DNA of 64,000 nucleotides from Qipengyuania sp. HL-TH1 (GCF_036365825.1 NZ_CP142675.1:310001-374000); one strand, 5' to 3'. Shown: positions 28,124-37,518, counted from the first letter of the stretch. Notes: generated by a model from the sequence alone, not told the origin. Numbers and translations are program-made.

Positions 28124-28980
28124 GTATTGCCCGAACGGGCGACGAGGCCGCGCTGTTCCAGATCGATCAGATGCGCGGTCACCGACATTTCGGCCGCCTT
28201 GTGCAGTTTGGGGTCGAGGCCCTTGTACATCTTGCCGACGAAATCGGGGGCTTCATGCGGGCCTTCACCCAGCAAGCGGACAATCTGGTTCTCGCGCTGG
28301 CGGCGGTGGCCGATCATCCCGCGCACCAGCTGGCGCGGCTTGTCGACTGCTTCGCCATGCGCGGGGTAGAACACCCGGTCCTCGCGCCCATAAAGCCGCT
28401 CGAGGCTCTTCATATAATCGCCCATGTCGCCATCGGGCGGGATCACGACGCTGGTCGACCAGCCCATGATATGGTCGCCGGTAAACAGCGCGCCGCTTTC
28501 CTCCAGCGCGAAGCAGAGGTGGTTCGACACGTGTCCGGGCGTGGCGACCGCGGTCAGCGTCCAGCCGGGACCGGTCATCTGTTCGCCATCTTCCATGACC
28601 CTGTCGGGTTCATAGGTGCGGTCGAATGAGGCATCGGCGCGCGGGCCGCTGTCGTCGAGCACCAGCGGCGCGCAGCCGACAATCGGCGCACCCGTGCGCG
28701 CGGCCAGCGTCTTCGCTGCGGGCGAATGGTCGCGGTGCGTATGCGTGCACATGATCGCGCAGACGTGTTCTTCGCCGATCGCGGCATCGAGCGCGAGCAG
28801 GTGCTCGGTCTCGTTCGGGCCGGGATCGATCACTGCGCAGCCATCGCCGATACCGACGATGTAAGATTGCGTCCCGGTGTAGGTATAGGGCGAGGGGTTC
28901 GGCGCCAGCACGCGCCGCACCAGCGGCTCGAGTTGCATCGCCTTGCCGGTCGGCCACGGTTTGGGAGGAGGTCCAGCCAT
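28108..28980 (-). CDS. MBL-fold metallo-hydrolase
   Basis: Binuclear zinc hydrolase of 290 residues, similar to glyoxalase II/LACTB2-type enzymes. Metal ligands are visible in THTHRDHSPAA (HxHxDH), ATPGHVSNH and ALFTGDHIMGW, followed by YPAHGEAVDKPRQLV. A C-terminal winged-helix-like segment is typical of LACTB2-type members. Start at 28980 (MAGPPPKPWPTGK). Divergent from glpK (62 bp between starts). Substrate unknown. Confidence 0.9.
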   Translation of the reverse strand: MAGPPPKPWPTGKAMQLEPLVRRVLAPNPSPYTYTGTQSYIVGIGDGCAVIDPGPNETEHLLALDAAIGEEHVCAIMCTHTHRDHSPAAKTLAARTGAPIVGCAPLVLDDSGPRADASFDRTYEPDRVMEDGEQMTGPGWTLTAVATPGHVSNHLCFALEESGALFTGDHIMGWSTSVVIPPDGDMGDYMKSLERLYGREDRVFYPAHGEAVDKPRQLVRGMIGHRRQRENQIVRLLGEGPHEAPDFVGKMYKGLDPKLHKAAEMSVTAHLIDLEQRGLVARSGNTWQTI

Positions 28981-29042
28981 GCCCTTGCATATGGGGACTA
29001 GGCTGCGCCATGTCACGTCTCGCCGCTTGCATGGGAGACAGC

Positions 29043-30506
29043 ATGGCCGATTGCATCCTCGTCCTCGACGCCGGGACCACCTCCACACGGGCCATGATGT
29101 TCGCCGCCGACGGCACGATGGAAGCGGTCGCGCAGCAGGCGCTGACGCAGCATTATCCCAGGCCCGGCTGGGTCGAGCACGATGCCGCCGAGATCTGGGA
29201 CAAGACGCTCGCCTGCGCGCGCGAAGTGACCGGAGACGATGTCGGCCGGATCGGCGCCATCGGCATTACCAACCAGCGCGAGACCGTGGTGGCCTGGGAC
29301 CGCGAGACCGGCGAGCCGCTGGCACGTGCGATCGTGTGGCAGGACCGGCGGACTGCGGGTTTCTGCGCAGACATGAAGCAATATGGCCACGAACCGGAAG
29401 TGCAGCGGCGCACCGGCCTGCTGCTCGATCCCTATTTCTCGGGCACGAAGATGCGCTGGATGCTCGACCATGACGAGGGTGTCCGGTCGGCCGCGCAAAC
29501 CGGCACGCTGGCCTTCGGCACGGTCGAGAGCTGGCTGGCCTACAAACTGTCGGGCGGCGCGCATCTGAGCGATGCAAGCAATGCCAGCCGCACACTGCTG
29601 CTTCCGCTCGACGGGGCGCAGTTCGACGAGGATCTGTGCGAACTGTTCGGCGTGCCGCGCGCCGCCTTGCCCGAAGTGGTCGATACGCATGGGCAGTTGG
29701 CGACCTGCGATGCGCAGTGGCTCGGCGCGGCGGTTCCAATCTGCGGGCTGGCGGGCGATCAGCAGTCGGCGACGATCGGGCAGGGGTGCCTTGGTTTCGG
29801 CGAAACCAAGGCGACCTACGGCACCGGGGCCTTCGTGCTGACCAATATGGGGCAGGAAATCCCGCGCTCGGAGCATCGGTTGCTCGGCACGGTGCTCTAT
29901 CAGCAGGACGGTGTGCGGACCTACGCGATCGAGGGTTCATGCTTCGTCGCGGGCAGCCTTATCCAGTATTTGCGCGACCAGCTTGGCCTGATCGGCAGCG
30001 CTGCCGAGACCGAGGATCTGGCGCGCTCGATCGAGGATAGCGGCGAGGTGGTGATCGTGCCCGCACTTGCCGGGCTGGGTGCGCCGCATTGGAACCCCGA
30101 TGCGCGCGGGGTCATTTCGGGCCTCAGCTTTGCCAGCGGGCGCGCACAGATCGCGCGCGCGGCGCTCGAGGCGATGGCGCACCAGACGCATGATCTGGCA
30201 AGCGCCTTCGCGGCGGACGGGGCCCCCTGGTGCCGTCTGCATATCGACGGCGGGATGAGCGCCAACGACTGGATGGCGCAGGACTTGGCCGATATTCTCG
30301 ATCTCGAAGTCGAACGGCCCGATTTTGTCGAGACGACCGCGCTCGGCGCCGCCATCCTCGCTGCTGTCGGATCCGGGATGCAGGATAGTCTAGAAAGGGC
30401 CGCGCAGGCCATGCGCGGCGGCGGAAAAACGTTCAATCCGCAGATGACCGGGGACGTGCGCGAAGCCCGCCTTGCGCGTTACGCGCGGGCACTGACCGCC
30501 GCCTGA
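29043..30506 (+). CDS. glpK: Glycerol kinase GlpK
   Basis: FGGY-family kinase that phosphorylates glycerol to glycerol 3-phosphate using ATP. 487 residues. Features: ILVLDAGTTSTRAMMF (phosphate-binding), ITNQRETVVAWDRETGEPL, WQDRRTAGFC, GLAGDQQSATIGQGC (catalytic Asp), YGTGAFVLTNMG and LHIDGGMSANDWMAQ near the C-terminus. Start at 29043 follows a GGGAGA ribosome site; an upstream Met at 29010 is less likely. No glpF or glpD adjacent. It ends immediately beside the convergent DUF1465 gene. Confidence 0.97.
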   Translation: MADCILVLDAGTTSTRAMMFAADGTMEAVAQQALTQHYPRPGWVEHDAAEIWDKTLACAREVTGDDVGRIGAIGITNQRETVVAWDRETGEPLARAIVWQDRRTAGFCADMKQYGHEPEVQRRTGLLLDPYFSGTKMRWMLDHDEGVRSAAQTGTLAFGTVESWLAYKLSGGAHLSDASNASRTLLLPLDGAQFDEDLCELFGVPRAALPEVVDTHGQLATCDAQWLGAAVPICGLAGDQQSATIGQGCLGFGETKATYGTGAFVLTNMGQEIPRSEHRLLGTVLYQQDGVRTYAIEGSCFVAGSLIQYLRDQLGLIGSAAETEDLARSIEDSGEVVIVPALAGLGAPHWNPDARGVISGLSFASGRAQIARAALEAMAHQTHDLASAFAADGAPWCRLHIDGGMSANDWMAQDLADILDLEVERPDFVETTALGAAILAAVGSGMQDSLERAAQAMRGGGKTFNPQMTGDVREARLARYARALTAA

Positions 30507-30962
30507 TCAGCCGGTGGCAAAGGCCTGCGCGATCCGCCCTTGCAGCGAGGCAACCGGCGTGGCTGCCACGACTTGCGAGCGCCGGTGGCGATCGAGCCGT
30601 GCCACGCGCGCATGCAGCCGCTCGCTGTCCTCGATCAGCGCCCGGGTGCTCGGTTCGAGCCGCGCAAGATTGTCCGCATCGGCTTCGCGTTCCTCGGGCA
30701 GGGTGCCGCACCGCTCAAGCTGCTGCTCGGACAGCTCGCCCGCCATATAGGCACGCTGGTTGAGCAACCACGCCAGTACGTGCATCAACCGGGTGGTCGC
30801 GCGCAGCCCCTCGATCGACAGCGCCACGCGCGTCAGGTCGTCGGGATCGGCGCTGGTGTCTTCACAGCGCAGGTCGAAAGCCGCGCGCGCATCATCGGCG
30901 AGCATAAGCGCTGCGCTGTAGAGATCTTCGATGATCTCTTCGTTGATATCGCGGGCCGACAT
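30507..30962 (-). CDS. DUF1465 / RcdA-like protein
   Basis: 151-residue helical protein of the RcdA (regulator of CtrA degradation) family. In Caulobacter RcdA is an adaptor for ClpXP proteolysis of CtrA. Helices EIIEDLYSAALMLADDARA and the later LEPSTRALIEDSERLHARVARLD match the family pattern. Role in cell-cycle proteolysis here is inferred from the family. No CtrA or ClpXP gene in the window. Convergent with glpK with no spacer. Confidence 0.85.
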   Translation of the reverse strand: MSARDINEEIIEDLYSAALMLADDARAAFDLRCEDTSADPDDLTRVALSIEGLRATTRLMHVLAWLLNQRAYMAGELSEQQLERCGTLPEEREADADNLARLEPSTRALIEDSERLHARVARLDRHRRSQVVAATPVASLQGRIAQAFATG

Positions 30963-31053
30963 GCGCTTTTATTACGCATTTCGCGTCATTCCTTCCAGCG
31001 GATTAACCACGGCGCCGCTCGCATGACAGCGGGTGCGACGCAAGCTGCGGGAA

Positions 31054-31263
31054 TCAGGCGATAATATCTGGCAGCAGCACATCCTCGATCGCGGCGATCC
31101 GATCCTTGAGCACGAGCTTGCGCTTTTTCAGCCGGGCCATCTGCAACTGGTCGGTAAAGCCCCGCTGCTCGCCCGCGTGAGTCAGTGCCGCGATCGCGAC
31201 ATCGAGATCGCGATGCTCGCTGCGGAGCAGCGCGAGCCTCTTGCGCAGTTCCTGTTCGTTCAC
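31054..31263 (-). CDS. YdcH-like (DUF465) small coiled-coil protein, GTG start
   Basis: 69-residue Leu/Arg/Lys-rich helical protein with the DUF465 pattern (LRSEHRDLDVAIAAL, then QMARLKKRKLVLKDRIAAIE). Start set at GTG 31263 (NEQELRKRL); longer readings add residues unlike the family. It is divergent from a second DUF465 peptide with 165 bp between starts. Function unknown for the family. Confidence 0.78.
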   Translation of the reverse strand: MNEQELRKRLALLRSEHRDLDVAIAALTHAGEQRGFTDQLQMARLKKRKLVLKDRIAAIEDVLLPDIIA

Positions 31264-31428
31264 GCCGACCTTTCCGGACAATCGCCCCTCGCGACCGCTT
31301 TGTCGCATGCCCACAACAAGGCTCTTTGTAAATTGGCAATCCTGTGGTTTGTTACCTGGTCTGCGGCTCGTTCCGCGCAAGCGTACGAGTCGCTCCTGGG
31401 GTCAAACAACCGTCAAGGAGACAACCCG

Positions 31429-31584
31429 ATGCAATCATCCCATGTCGACGCGCTCAAAGCCAAGCACGCCGGTCTCGAGGTCCGCCTGCACGAGGAACAG
31501 ATCCGACCGGCACCCGACATCGCGATGATCCAGCAGATCAAGAAGCAGAAACTCCGGATCAAGGAAGAGATCGCTTCCTGCTGA
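31429..31584 (+). CDS. YdcH-like (DUF465) peptide
   Basis: 51-residue helical peptide: HVDALKAKHAGLEVRLHEEQ, then a Pro-containing turn (RPAPDIAMIQQIKKQKLRIK). It is the typical DUF465 helix-turn-helix hairpin. Strong AAGGAG ribosome site 8 nt before the ATG. It is followed by a GC hairpin. Together with the divergent homologue it forms a paired locus. Confidence 0.82.
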   Translation: MQSSHVDALKAKHAGLEVRLHEEQIRPAPDIAMIQQIKKQKLRIKEEIASC

Positions 31585-31600
31585 CGATGGCAAACGGGGG

Positions 31601-31619
31601 GCGGGGCCACGTGCCCCGC
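31601..31619 (+). terminator. GC hairpin after the DUF465 peptide
   Basis: GCGGGGC and GCCCCGC pair perfectly around a CACGT loop, 17 bp after the stop codon. Only a short pyrimidine run follows, so termination would be weak or factor-assisted. Confidence 0.4.
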
Positions 31620-31654
31620 TTCCGCCCGACCAGTTATTTGCTATAGGCTGAGGC

Positions 31655-33925
31655 ATGTCCGCAGTTGCTTCCGCCCGCCAGATACTTACGCGCCTGCACG
31701 AGGTCATGGCCGGGCGTACCCATGCACAGCACAAACTCGACCGCGTGGTCGAGATCATCGCCGAGAGCCTGTCGAGCGAGGTCTGCTCGATCTACCTGCT
31801 GCGCGAAGGCGCGCTGGAGCTGTATGCGACGCAGGGCCTCAATGCCGAAGCGGTCCACGTCACGCGGCTGGCCGTGGGCGAGGGCCTGACCGGGACCATC
31901 GCCAACAATATCGAAACGCTCAACCTGGCCGAGGCCAAGGCCCACCCCGATTTTGCCTATCGCCCCGAGACGGGGGAGGAAAAATTCCATTCCTTCGCCG
32001 GCGTGCCGATCGTCTACCGCGAACGCGCAGTGGGCGTATTGTGCGTCCAGCATGTCGATCCGCGCCGCTACGAGGAAATCGAGATCGAGGCGTTGCAGAC
32101 CACCGCCATGGTCCTGTCGGAATTGATCGCGCACAAGGAACTGGTCGATGGCGAAGGGCCGATCGACCTCGAGGTTACGCATGTCGAGAATGATGTGCTC
32201 GAGGGACTGGCTCTGGTGAAAGGCCTTGCGGCAGGCCACGCGGTTTTCCACCAGCCGCGGATCGAGATCGATCAGGTCGTGGCCGAGGATATCGAAGCCG
32301 AGCGCCAGCGCGTCTATCGCGCCTTCGACAAGATGCGCGACCAGATCGATGCGCTCGGCAAGGAAGCGGAATTCGGCAAGGGCGGCGAGCATGTCGAAGT
32401 GCTCGAGACTTACAAGATGTTCGCCTATGACGAAGGCTGGAGCCGCCGGATCAACGAGGCGATCGACAGCGGCCTGACCGCCGAGGCGGCGATCGAACGC
32501 GTTCAGCAGCGCACCCGCATGCGCATGCGCGAAATCGACGATGCGCTGCTGCAGGACCGGATGCACGATCTGGAGGACCTCTCCAATCGCCTGCTGCGGA
32601 TCGTGTCTGGCCAGCTTGGCACCGCGGCGACGCAGGGGCTGCGGCGTGACACGATCCTGTTCGCGCGCAATCTCGGTCCGGCCGAACTGCTCGAATACGA
32701 CCGGCGCCGGCTCAAGGGTGTGGTGCTGGAGGAAGGCTCGCTCACCGCTCATGTCGTGATCGTGGCGCGCGCCATGGGCGTACCGGTACTGGGCCGCGTC
32801 ACAGGTATTCGGACGCGGGTTGCCGAAGGCGACGAGGTGATCCTCGATGCCGACAGGGCGCGGGTCACTCTACGCCCCAACCAGCAGGTGCTCGAGGCAT
32901 TCGAGACCCGCTTCGCCAGGACGCGCGAAAAACAGGCTGCCTACGCCGAACTGCGCGATGTCGAACCCTTTACCCGCGATGGGACGCGCATCACCGTGAT
33001 GATGAATGCGGGCCTGCGCGACGACATGAGCGCGCTGGCGATGAGCGGCGCGGACGGCGTCGGCTTGTTTCGCACCGAATTCCAGTTCCTGGTGTCCTCC
33101 ACCCTCCCGCAGCGCGACCGCCAGATGCGACTCTATCGCGATGTGCTCGACGCGGCGGGCGACAAGCCGGTTATCTTCCGCACGGTCGATATCGGCGGCG
33201 ACAAGGTGGTCCCCTATCTCGCCAATGCCGTGGCCGAGCGGGAAGAGAATCCGGCGATGGGCTGGCGCGCGCTGCGGCTTTCGCTCGAACGCGAAGGGCT
33301 GCTCAAGGCCCAGGCGCGGGCGCTGCTCGAAGCCGCGGCGGGCCGCACGCTTTCGGTGATGTTCCCGATGGTCAGCGAGCCATGGGAGTTCGATGCCGGG
33401 AAGAAAGTGTTCGACGAACAGCTCGCCTTCCTGCGCGACCGGCGCAAGCTTGTGCCCGAAACGATCGAATATGGCTGCATGCTCGAAGTGCCGGCCTTGG
33501 CCGACATGCTCGACGTATTGGCGCCCAAGCTGTCTTTCATCTCGGTCGGGACCAACGATCTCACGCAGTTCCTGTTTGCAGCCGATCGCGCCAACCCCAA
33601 GCTGGCGGAGCGCTACGACTGGCTCAGCCCGGCTATTCTGCGCTTCCTTGCACGCGTTTCGCAGACGCTGGTCGGGCAGAATGTCCGGCTTGGCATCTGC
33701 GGCGAAATGGGTGGGCGGCGGCTCGAAGCGCTGGCGCTGCTGGGGATCGGCTATCGGCGGCTATCGATCACGCCCGCCGCGGTGGGCCCGATCAAGGAAC
33801 TGGTGCGCAAGGTCGATCTGGCCGAACTGACCGAGCATATGACGCGCCTGCTGGCATCCCCGCCCGAAGACATGCGCGCCGAGTTGCACAAATGGGCCAG
33901 CGAACGCGATATCGATCTCGACTGA
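31655..33925 (+). CDS. ptsP: Phosphoenolpyruvate-protein phosphotransferase PtsP (EI-Ntr)
   Basis: First enzyme of the nitrogen-related phosphotransferase system. It takes phosphate from PEP and passes it to NPr. 756 residues: N-terminal GAF domain (about 20-160), the PTS EI N-terminal domain, the swivelling phosphohistidine domain with His366 (SLTAHVVIVARAM), and the PEP-binding barrel with FRTEFQFL, GTNDLTQF and Cys682 in GICGEMGG. The GAF domain is expected to sense glutamine or 2-oxoglutarate, by analogy. No npr or ptsN in the window. A RodZ-like gene follows after 140 bp. Confidence 0.96.
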   Translation: MSAVASARQILTRLHEVMAGRTHAQHKLDRVVEIIAESLSSEVCSIYLLREGALELYATQGLNAEAVHVTRLAVGEGLTGTIANNIETLNLAEAKAHPDFAYRPETGEEKFHSFAGVPIVYRERAVGVLCVQHVDPRRYEEIEIEALQTTAMVLSELIAHKELVDGEGPIDLEVTHVENDVLEGLALVKGLAAGHAVFHQPRIEIDQVVAEDIEAERQRVYRAFDKMRDQIDALGKEAEFGKGGEHVEVLETYKMFAYDEGWSRRINEAIDSGLTAEAAIERVQQRTRMRMREIDDALLQDRMHDLEDLSNRLLRIVSGQLGTAATQGLRRDTILFARNLGPAELLEYDRRRLKGVVLEEGSLTAHVVIVARAMGVPVLGRVTGIRTRVAEGDEVILDADRARVTLRPNQQVLEAFETRFARTREKQAAYAELRDVEPFTRDGTRITVMMNAGLRDDMSALAMSGADGVGLFRTEFQFLVSSTLPQRDRQMRLYRDVLDAAGDKPVIFRTVDIGGDKVVPYLANAVAEREENPAMGWRALRLSLEREGLLKAQARALLEAAAGRTLSVMFPMVSEPWEFDAGKKVFDEQLAFLRDRRKLVPETIEYGCMLEVPALADMLDVLAPKLSFISVGTNDLTQFLFAADRANPKLAERYDWLSPAILRFLARVSQTLVGQNVRLGICGEMGGRRLEALALLGIGYRRLSITPAAVGPIKELVRKVDLAELTEHMTRLLASPPEDMRAELHKWASERDIDLD

Positions 33926-34065
33926 TTTCGTCGCGAAACCGCCTCTTCTCGTCCATAGATACCAACTGTGTTATGATGCATGCTTGACAGGCGTACCGCG
34001 GGTTCGCTTTTCCTGCGTCAAGACCACATGCGGGAAAACCGCAGGATCGCATTATCGGGGATCGC

Positions 34066-34893
34066 ATGAGCGACGAAGAAATTCTTGAACAGGAACCGGT
34101 TGTACCAGCCGGCACCGTCGGCGCGCGGCTCAAACAGGCGCGCGAGGACGCGGGGATGGAGCTGACGCAGGTCGCGGCAGAGACTCGCATACCGCAGCGC
34201 CATTTGCTGACAATCGAGAACGGCCGGCTCGCCGATCTCCCCGCACGAACCTATGCGGTCGGTTTCTCGCGCACCTATGCCCGGCTGGTTGGGCTCGATG
34301 AACGCGAGATCGTCGAACAGGCCCGCCTGGAGCTTGCCGATGGCGAAGATGTCGGTGATGCCCCCGCCAAGTTCGAGCCCGGCGATCCGGCGCGCGTCCC
34401 GGGGCGCGGACTGGCGTGGTTCGCGCTGTTCGCAGCCGTGCTGCTGCTGGGCGGGATCTACGCCTTCTACAGCAGCTATTTTGCCCCCGGCATGGGGCCT
34501 GCGCCGCTGCAGGACCCGAAGGCCGAGGTCGCGGACAAGGCCGCGAACGGCGATGCACCCGCGCAGGCAGCGGCCCCCGCGGCTGCAGGTCCGGTGGTCT
34601 TCACCAGCGAGATGGATGGCACCTGGGTCAAGTTTTACGACGCCAATGGCGAGCGTCTGTACGAGGCGCAGATGGCCGAGGGTGACAGCTTCACCGTGCC
34701 CGCCGATGCCGAAGGGCCGCAGGTCTGGACCGGTCGGCCCTATGCGCTGGCGATCACCGTGGGCGGCCGTTCGGTCCCCAAGCTGTCCGAAGTGGACGAG
34801 GTCATCAAGGACGCGCCGATCACCGCCGAAGCGCTGCTGGCGCGCGCCGAACGACCGGCAACCCCCGCCTCTCCCGCCGCCGACGGCGGTTAA
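34066..34893 (+). CDS. RodZ-like helix-turn-helix membrane protein
   Basis: 275 residues with an N-terminal RodZ-type HTH_25 domain (ARLKQAREDAGMELTQVA, then FSRTYARLVGLDE), one transmembrane helix (LAWFALFAAVLLLGGIYAF, near 123-141) and a periplasmic DUF4115 domain (TWVKFYDANGERLYEAQM). RodZ links MreB to the cell-wall machinery; this assignment is by architecture. Ribosome site GGGGAT. It is followed by a CCCCTT/AAGGGG hairpin at 34898-34913 without a U-run. Confidence 0.85.
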   Translation: MSDEEILEQEPVVPAGTVGARLKQAREDAGMELTQVAAETRIPQRHLLTIENGRLADLPARTYAVGFSRTYARLVGLDEREIVEQARLELADGEDVGDAPAKFEPGDPARVPGRGLAWFALFAAVLLLGGIYAFYSSYFAPGMGPAPLQDPKAEVADKAANGDAPAQAAAPAAAGPVVFTSEMDGTWVKFYDANGERLYEAQMAEGDSFTVPADAEGPQVWTGRPYALAITVGGRSVPKLSEVDEVIKDAPITAEALLARAERPATPASPAADGG

Positions 34894-34997
34894 TTTTCCC
34901 CTTCCGAAAGGGGGATAAGCGCGTTTCATGGCCTCGACAGATTCGCGGGGCTAGGGCAATTTCCGCCGCCTACGGACATCCCACCAGGAGCCTCCCG

Positions 34998-35909
34998 ATG
35001 ACTTTCGGATCGATTACCCGCAACCTGTCGTTTCTCGGGGCGGGTTTTGCCTTGCTGGCGACTGCCACGCCGGCGCTGCCGCAGGACGGCAATGACGAAG
35101 CGCGCATGCGCCGGCTCGAGGCCGAGGTGCGGGCGCTGCAGCGCAAGGTCTTCCCCGGCGGCGACGGGCGCTTTTTCGAACCCCAAATCTCGGCGCAGCC
35201 GACCGTTTCCTCGACCGCGCCGAGTACGTCGACCACGGCGGTGACCGACATTCTGACGCGGCTCGACGCGCTCGAAGCGCAGCTCCAGCGCCAGACTGCG
35301 CTGAACGAGGAAAACGCCAATGCGGTCCGCCTGCTGAGCGAGCGGATGGATACGCTCGAAGGTGGTAGGGGATCGGCCACGGTCGCGGCGACGACGCCCA
35401 CTGCCACGCCTGCCGCGAGTACGGGCGCAACGCGCAATGTTGCCGCGACGGCGACCGCTGCCGGGCCGAGCGACGAACGTGTCGCCGCGGTGCAGGCGAT
35501 TGCCAAGCCGCAGACCGACGATGCGGCGGACGACGAATATTCCTATGGCTTCCGCCTGTGGGATGCGGGCTTCTTTCCCGAAGCGCAGCAGCAGCTGACG
35601 CTGTTCGTCGAGCAGAATCCCGATCACTGGCGCACGACCTATGGCCGCAACCTGCTCGGCCGGGCCTATCTGGATGACGGCAAGGCCAAGGAAGCGGCGC
35701 CGTGGTTCCTCAAGAACTACCAGGAAGACAAGACCGGCGCGCGCGCGGGTGACAGCCTCCTGTATCTTGCCGAGACCATGATCGCGCTCGACGACACGCG
35801 GCGTGCCTGCATCGCGCTGGCCGAATTCTCCGAGACCTATCCCGCGCTCGCCGCGGGCCGCTTGCAGAGCCAGTACGAGGCCAATCGCGGCAAGGTGACG
35901 TGCAATTGA
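34998..35909 (+). CDS. YbgF/CpoB-like periplasmic TPR protein
   Basis: 303 residues: signal peptide (FLGAGFALLATATPALPQ), a coiled-coil part (RMRRLEAEVRALQRKVF and LTRLDALEAQLQRQ), an Ala/Thr-rich linker and C-terminal TPR repeats (GFRLWDAGFFPEAQQQLTLF and later units). CpoB coordinates the Tol-Pal system with peptidoglycan synthesis in E. coli; function here is inferred by architecture. tol and pal genes are not adjacent. Its stop lies inside the start region of tilS, so the two are co-transcribed. Confidence 0.83.
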   Translation: MTFGSITRNLSFLGAGFALLATATPALPQDGNDEARMRRLEAEVRALQRKVFPGGDGRFFEPQISAQPTVSSTAPSTSTTAVTDILTRLDALEAQLQRQTALNEENANAVRLLSERMDTLEGGRGSATVAATTPTATPAASTGATRNVAATATAAGPSDERVAAVQAIAKPQTDDAADDEYSYGFRLWDAGFFPEAQQQLTLFVEQNPDHWRTTYGRNLLGRAYLDDGKAKEAAPWFLKNYQEDKTGARAGDSLLYLAETMIALDDTRRACIALAEFSETYPALAAGRLQSQYEANRGKVTCN

Positions 35910-36849
35910 CGGGGATATCGCTCCCGCGCTGCTAGCGCGCTTCGAAGCGGCTTTTGACCGCTTCCAGCTGAACGGAAAGCTGGGCCTCGCAGTATCGGGC
36001 GGGCCCGACAGCATGGCGCTGTTGGCATTGACGCATGACCTGCTCGGCGATGCGATCGAGGTCGCGACGGTCGACCATGGCCTGCGCGCCGAGGCAGCCG
36101 AGGAATGCGCGCTGGTCGCGCGGGTCTGCTCGGACCGGGGCATCGCCTGCCGCGTGCTCAACGTCAGCGTGGAAGATGGCAATGTGCAGGACCGCGCGCG
36201 TGCGGCGCGCTATGCGGCATTGGGCAAATGGGCGCAGGCGCGCGAGCTGGCCGCGATCGCCACGGCGCACCATGCCGACGACCAGGCCGAAACGCTGCTG
36301 ATGCGGCTCAACCGCGGAAGCGGGTTGGCGGGACTTGCAGGCATCCGCTCGTCGACGATGATCGCGGGCTGCGCGGTTCCGGTGCTTCGCCCGCTGCTCG
36401 GTTTCCGCAAGCAGGAGCTACGCGATCTCGTTGAGCGTCTGGGAATTCCGTTTGCCGAGGACCCGAGCAACCGCGACCAAAGCTACGACCGGGTGCGTAT
36501 CCGGCGTGCGCTGGAAGCGGCCGACTGGATCGACCCCGTGGCGCTGGCTCGTTCCGCGTCGCATCTAGAAGAGGCGGAGCAGGCGCTACAGTTAGTCGCG
36601 GACCAATTGTGGGAAGATGCGGCTGTGATCGGCGATGCACGCGTTGCGGTGCCGGTCGGCCCCACGCGCGATACGTCCGCGCGGCTGGTCGCACGTGCCA
36701 TTGCCATCCTTGGCGGCGAGATTTCGCATGGCGAGGTCGCCGCATTCCTGAAAGCGGCGGATCGGCGCGGCAATATCGCGGGAGTGCTGGTCGAACGGCG
36801 CGGCGATAGGTTTATCTGCACGCCGGAACCGCCGCGTCGCAGCGGCTGA
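35905..36849 (+). CDS. tilS: tRNA(Ile)-lysidine synthase TilS, apparent ATT start
   Basis: ATP-dependent enzyme that makes lysidine at the wobble base of tRNA-Ile(CAU), essential for AUA decoding. The PP-loop SGGPDSMALL, VDHGLRAEA and AHHADDQAETLLMRLNRG identify it. The first ATG (36013) falls inside the PP-loop and cannot be the start. Upstream in frame there is no ATG, GTG or TTG before a stop at 35896-35898. The only plausible initiator is ATT at 35905, overlapping the YbgF stop, giving 314 residues and starting IDGDIAPALLARFEAAF. A frameshift near the start is the alternative. Ends 6 bp before the convergent L,D-transpeptidase. Confidence 0.88.
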   Translation: MDGDIAPALLARFEAAFDRFQLNGKLGLAVSGGPDSMALLALTHDLLGDAIEVATVDHGLRAEAAEECALVARVCSDRGIACRVLNVSVEDGNVQDRARAARYAALGKWAQARELAAIATAHHADDQAETLLMRLNRGSGLAGLAGIRSSTMIAGCAVPVLRPLLGFRKQELRDLVERLGIPFAEDPSNRDQSYDRVRIRRALEAADWIDPVALARSASHLEEAEQALQLVADQLWEDAAVIGDARVAVPVGPTRDTSARLVARAIAILGGEISHGEVAAFLKAADRRGNIAGVLVERRGDRFICTPEPPRRSG

Positions 36850-36855
36850 TACACA

Positions 36856-37518
36856 TCAGATGATGCTGTCGCCGACGCTCATCTGCTCGCCCCTGGTGAT
36901 CACGATCTTGTCGCCCTTCTTGGCGATCGCGAACAGACGCTTGGCGATGTCGTCGGGCACGCCGATGCAGCCATGGCTGGCATAGCCGTTTTCGACGACG
37001 CTGCCGCCATGGATGGCGACCCCGTCGGTGGTCAGGAACATGCTCCAAGGCATCGGCGCATTGCCGTATTTCTCGGAGACATTGTGCCGCTGCTTCCACA
37101 GGATCGGGAAGACACCGGTCGGGGTCGGATGCTCGTCCGTGCCCAGCATGACCGCCGCGGCGCCGATTTCATACCCGCTGCGAAAGATCGAGATCACCCG
37201 CGCTTCGAGGTCGACGGTCACCAGCAGCGGGCCATCGGGGACGCCTTCGTCATCCCAATGCCATTCGCCATATTTGATCGGTCCGTCGATCGGCAGGATC
37301 CTGCGGACGGTGTAAAGGCGCTTAGCATCGGCAACCGCCTTGGCTGCAAGCGCGCCATGGACTTCGATGGGTTGTCCCACTAGATTCGGCTCAGAGGCGG
37401 CGGCCACCACTTCGGGCGCTTCCGCTTCCGCGGTTGCGTGGCCGCCCATAGCGACGCCCGCCAGCACCAGCGCCGCAACGACGGTTCCCCCGCCGATCCA
37501 TTTCAGAATCACGTCCAT
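36856..37518 (-). CDS. L,D-transpeptidase (YkuD family)
   Basis: Exported cell-wall crosslinking enzyme, about 220 residues. An N-terminal hydrophobic signal/anchor (GGGTVVAALVLAGVAMGG) is followed by the YkuD domain. The active-site block is HGGSVVENGYASHGCIGV with catalytic Cys. The conserved TPTGVFPILWKQ precedes it. Start taken at 37518 (MDVILKW); a GTG at 37554 would add 12 residues. Convergent with tilS. Confidence 0.92.
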   Translation of the reverse strand: MDVILKWIGGGTVVAALVLAGVAMGGHATAEAEAPEVVAAASEPNLVGQPIEVHGALAAKAVADAKRLYTVRRILPIDGPIKYGEWHWDDEGVPDGPLLVTVDLEARVISIFRSGYEIGAAAVMLGTDEHPTPTGVFPILWKQRHNVSEKYGNAPMPWSMFLTTDGVAIHGGSVVENGYASHGCIGVPDDIAKRLFAIAKKGDKIVITRGEQMSVGDSII

